Assembly (NCBI GenBank): GCA_943788935.1
Contig: CALSSE010000003.1
Span: forward strand, 462,493-526,492
Direction: 5' to 3'
Source of the DNA: an uncultured bacterium
GTDB taxonomy: Bacteria; Myxococcota_A; Bradymonadia; UBA7976; VGTA01
DNA: 64,000 nt
Below, in pieces: positions 61,277 to 64,000 of this stretch (position 1 is its first letter; each line of letters starts with the position of its first letter). The notes beneath the pieces are model-generated. The model did not search any database, was not told where the DNA came from, and was given only the letters and a program-made list of their open reading frames with translations. The position numbers and the translations under genes were made by a program.

Positions 61277-62536
61277 TTAGCGATTCAGAACTAAATTCAT
61301 TTTCAGAGGGAGGTGGTCAGAGTACCCTTGAGTTTGTCGGCTACTCCATCCATAGGGACGACCATTATTGAGAAGCCGTTGATCACGGATAAGCTCTACG
61401 CTTTTCACTCGCCAAGCGCCTCCTTCATCAGAGACCATCGGTTGGCTGACCAAAATATGGTCAAGACGGAACCAATCACCATCATAGCGATAAGTGCTAT
61501 TGGTGGCGTTATTAGATGAGCTAGCCGTCACCCCTAACTCTCCCCAGAGGTTATACAGCACTCCAACCTCGTTGAGCTCAGCTCGATTTAGATAGGCATT
61601 GATCTGTTCGCTGAGCGATGGCTCACTCTCTTCTGCATTAAAGTCACCCAACACCACAACCGCTCTAGTGGGCTCTTCAGTGAGCCAATCAATCAAGAGA
61701 GACTTTATCTGCATCGCTCCACGTTCATGGTGCTCACGAACTCTACAAGGATAGTCTCCTGAGGCTCGTGATTTCCAATGATTCACCAAGAGGGTGAGGC
61801 TCATCTCACCTCCTCCGCCTCCTCCACCGCTCTCATCTGTCCAAAAGTTAATCTCATAAATTGGCCTTGCCTCTGGTCGAGAACCATCGAGCGTCTCGCC
61901 ATTAGCGCAGTTCACACCTTGGCTAATGGGTCGACCAATCTCTCTATGAAAAGGATAAACGCTGAGAACCCCCAACGCAATTCCCCGTGGGTCACGAGTG
62001 GAGCTGGTCGCTCTAAACTGATAATCTCTACCGCCTATACTCAAGAGGTGATCAGCGAGGGCTTCTAGCACCACTTCATTCTCAACTTCCTGTAGGGTGA
62101 CGATATCAGCATCGATTAACAAGAGAGCTTCGGCGATGGCAGCGACACGAGCTTCATAGGTAGAGCGGCTCCAGTCTCCGACATTAGGAGTGAATTCGCC
62201 TTCGTCGCGCTGTGGGTCGTCAATAAAATCAAAAAGATTTTGAACGTTGTAGGTGGCGATAGAGAGCTCTTCGGGAGGGTTAATCTCTATCATCCTTCCT
62301 CCCTGGCTCACCCCCGCCATCTCTCCGGCCCTTACCTCCGCCACCTCTCCGGTGCTCATCCCCGCCATCTCTCCGGCGCTCATCCCAAAGTCTAAAATAG
62401 AGGGCGAGTCAGCATCAGCGTCTACGCAGCTCCAAACGCTAAGAGATAAGAGCAGTGATGCCACAAGAGGGCTAACCTTAACTCCGCTTCGGAATCCAGC
62501 AGAGATGTTAAGCCGCGATGTCTGAAGATCTCGCAC
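61277..62536 (-). CDS. Secreted endonuclease/exonuclease/phosphatase-family lipoprotein
   Basis: A 419-residue lipoprotein with lipobox LSVWSC (Cys 37) and an AGEMAGMSTGEVAEVRAGEMAG linker (split here by its repeats). The EEP fold is well marked: IATYNVQNLFD, TLQEVENE (metal Glu), NHWKSR, VVLGDFNAEESEP (catalytic Asp/Asn), LDHILVS and YSDHLPL (catalytic His). Such secreted enzymes cleave DNA/RNA or phosphoesters; the substrate is unknown, but nutrient scavenging from prey or debris is plausible. It begins with GTG one base after the lon stop, which implies translational coupling to lon. A later start cannot be excluded. Confidence 0.88.
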   Translation of the reverse strand: MRDLQTSRLNISAGFRSGVKVSPLVASLLLSLSVWSCVDADADSPSILDFGMSAGEMAGMSTGEVAEVRAGEMAGVSQGGRMIEINPPEELSIATYNVQNLFDFIDDPQRDEGEFTPNVGDWSRSTYEARVAAIAEALLLIDADIVTLQEVENEVVLEALADHLLSIGGRDYQFRATSSTRDPRGIALGVLSVYPFHREIGRPISQGVNCANGETLDGSRPEARPIYEINFWTDESGGGGGGGEMSLTLLVNHWKSRASGDYPCRVREHHERGAMQIKSLLIDWLTEEPTRAVVVLGDFNAEESEPSLSEQINAYLNRAELNEVGVLYNLWGELGVTASSSNNATNSTYRYDGDWFRLDHILVSQPMVSDEGGAWRVKSVELIRDQRLLNNGRPYGWSSRQTQGYSDHLPLKMNLVLNR

Positions 62537-62537
62537 G

Positions 62538-64000
62538 TTAAGTGCTGCTCTTCGCGCTTGTCTTCTTGGTCGTAGCCTTCTTAGGCGCAGCTTTCTTAGC
62601 TACAGCTTTTTTAGGCGTAGTTTTCTTGGGAGCCGCTTTCTTGGGAGCCGCTTTCTTGGGAGCCGCTTTCTTGGGAGCCGCTTTCTTGGGAGCCGCTTTC
62701 TTGGGAGCTGCTTTCTTGGGAGCTAGCTTTGGACTCGCTTCTAGTTTGTCAACGGAGCCGCTCTCTTCGGATTCAATCGCAACGAAAGGATTTCCGCCGA
62801 TGTAGGTCTTCACTAAGATTTCATCAACCTTATCAACAGGGATAATCTCGAGCGCCTTTACAATACTTACCGGGACCTCATCGAGATCTTTCTCGTTCTC
62901 TTTAGGGATAAAGACAGTCTTAATGCCACCCCGCTTGGCGGCGAGGAGCTTCTCTTTTAGTCCCCCGATAGGTAGGACTCGACCACGGAGTGTGATCTCC
63001 CCTGTCATCGCCACGTCACGCCTCACAGGGAGAGACTTAATGGCGCTAACTAAGCCTGTCACCATGGTCACACCTGCCGATGGACCATCTTTGGGGATCG
63101 CACCTTCAGGGAAGTGAAGGTGAAAATCATGATCTTGATGAAATTTAGGTTCCAACCCAAGGTCAGCCGCTCGAGTACGGACGTAGCTCATCGCAGCTCT
63201 AGCGCTCTCTTGCATCACTTCTCCTAGTTGACCGGTGATCGTGAGCTTACCATTTCCCTCCATCATGGTTACTTCTGCTTGGAGCAGGTTGCCTCCCCAT
63301 GAAGTATAAGCGAGACCATTGACAAGACCGACCTCATCTTGGGAGTCACTCACCCCAAACTTGTAGGGGGGAGCTCCTAAGAGGTGTTGTACTCGTCTAG
63401 CATCTACGCGCATCTTGAAATCAGCGATCTCTCCGCCTTTCCCTTGATGGGTGATCACATCGCGAGCAATCTTTCGGCACAAGGCAGCGATTTGTCGCTC
63501 GAGGTTACGCACTCCGCTCTCTCGGGTATAACGATTGGTAACCAGCTTAAGTGCGCTGTCAAGCCAAGCAATCTGCGCCTCTTTAATCCCATGGCGCTCA
63601 ACCTGCTTAGAGAGGAGGTGTCGCTTGATAATGTTGAGCTTCTCGATCTCGGTATATCCTGAGACCTCAATCATCTCTAAACGATCTTGGAGAGGAAGCG
63701 GGATCTGATGTCGATTATTGGCTGTAGTGATAAACATCACTTGAGAGAGATCATAGTCAAGATCTAAATAGTGATCATTGAAGGTACTATTTTGCTCTGG
63801 ATCCAAGACCTCGAGCAGAGCAGAGGAGGGGTCTCCCCGGAAATCAGTGCTCATCTTATCAATTTCATCGAGGAGGAGGACAGGGTTACTCGTCCCTACC
63901 TTCTTGAGAGATTGGATAATTTTACCGGGCATCGCGCCGATATATGTACGGCGATGTCCTCTAATTTCTGCTTCGTCACGAACTCCACCTAGACTCATCC
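62538..64000 (-). CDS. lon: ATP-dependent protease Lon, C-terminal part (truncated by window edge)
   Basis: The 3' 487 codons of lon; the reading frame runs off the window, so the N-terminal and most of the AAA+ domain are missing and the ATG at 63998 is internal. The visible part starts in the AAA+ module ([25 protein letters not shown] with Walker [12 protein letters not shown] sensor 1) and continues with the serine-lysine protease domain: [11 protein letters not shown] (nucleophile Ser) and [14 protein letters not shown] (catalytic Lys). It ends with an extra about 70-residue tail of KKAAP-type repeats, absent from typical Lon. The EEP lipoprotein gene follows after one base. Confidence 0.94.
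   Translation of the reverse strand, partial: MSLGGVRDEAEIRGHRRTYIGAMPGKIIQSLKKVGTSNPVLLLDEIDKMSTDFRGDPSSALLEVLDPEQNSTFNDHYLDLDYDLSQVMFITTANNRHQIPLPLQDRLEMIEVSGYTEIEKLNIIKRHLLSKQVERHGIKEAQIAWLDSALKLVTNRYTRESGVRNLERQIAALCRKIARDVITHQGKGGEIADFKMRVDARRVQHLLGAPPYKFGVSDSQDEVGLVNGLAYTSWGGNLLQAEVTMMEGNGKLTITGQLGEVMQESARAAMSYVRTRAADLGLEPKFHQDHDFHLHFPEGAIPKDGPSAGVTMVTGLVSAIKSLPVRRDVAMTGEITLRGRVLPIGGLKEKLLAAKRGGIKTVFIPKENEKDLDEVPVSIVKALEIIPVDKVDEILVKTYIGGNPFVAIESEESGSVDKLEASPKLAPKKAAPKKAAPKKAAPKKAAPKKAAPKKAAPKKTTPKKAVAKKAAPKKATTKKTSAKSST
62626..62730 (-). repeat. 15-bp in-frame tandem repeat encoding AAPKK in the Lon tail
   Basis: Six to seven units of TTGGGAGCCGCTTTC (plus strand) encode KKAAP on the coding strand, flanked by degenerate copies. 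The basic Ala-Pro-Lys pattern resembles histone H1-like tails. Confidence 0.9.

Noticed and set aside
62542..62805. Plus-strand hydrophobic repeat frame (GAAFL repeats)
   Set aside because: Antisense shadow of the 15-bp AAPKK repeat in lon.

Overview
The window looks like chromosomal DNA from a Gram-negative, predatory-type deltaproteobacterial lineage (Myxococcota, or more likely Bradymonadota). This is inferred from content, not from a marker gene. The signs are an AgmX/PglI-type TonB-like protein, PEGA-domain and LPP20 proteins, a fused E1 alpha/beta 2-oxoacid dehydrogenase, and above all many lipoproteins with MopE-like Asp/Cys repeats. Several of these have low-complexity linkers (AGEMAG, AGDLAGD, NAGAES, LDEGP) directly after the lipobox. 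Base composition is close to even, genes are densely packed, and I see no phage, IS element, integrase or CRISPR array. || 1-10.4 kb is mostly housekeeping: a SAM methyltransferase, two overlapping glycosyltransferases, transketolase, a threonyl-tRNA synthetase without a TGS domain, the fused E1 enzyme, a zeta-class GST (maleylacetoacetate isomerase type) and an uncatalogued 56-residue gene (10224-10394). 10.8-17.7 kb holds the AgmX-like protein, a trypsin-fold protein with a ruined active site overlapping tilS, a Card1/Can2-like (CARF plus DUF1887 nuclease fold) protein whose nuclease residues look lost, and a lipoprotein built from 12 Asp/Cys modules. || 17.8-32.2 kb carries tRNA-Met and a run of large exported proteins: a metzincin-like lipoprotein, an alpha/alpha-toroid plus Cys-rich anchored protein, a MopE lipoprotein, a PKD protein split by two G-run indels, and unknown lipoproteins. 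32.2-39.7 kb has a glycosyltransferase-TPR protein, MlaD and MlaE without the MlaF ATPase, and a TrkA-TrkH potassium uptake operon with a good promoter. 39.9-56.8 kb is again surface-oriented: PEGA protein, Ig/FG-GAP lipoprotein, serine hydrolase, an M1-peptidase-like lipoprotein without the zinc motif, and a 1977-residue lipoprotein with 26 Asp/Cys modules. || 56.9-64 kb returns to cytoplasmic functions: a YbjN-like protein, an EboB/TatD-like hydrolase, methionine aminopeptidase overlapping sufE, a repeat-rich lipoprotein, a tandem tRNA-Asp unit with its own promoter and terminator, a secreted endonuclease/exonuclease/phosphatase lipoprotein, and the 3' part of lon with an AAPKK-repeat tail. 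|| The most notable candidates are the orphan degenerate Card1-like protein beside tilS, the clustered Asp/Cys-repeat lipoproteins, and the short tandem repeats next to or inside surface-protein genes. No complete new multigene system is demonstrated by the sequence alone.
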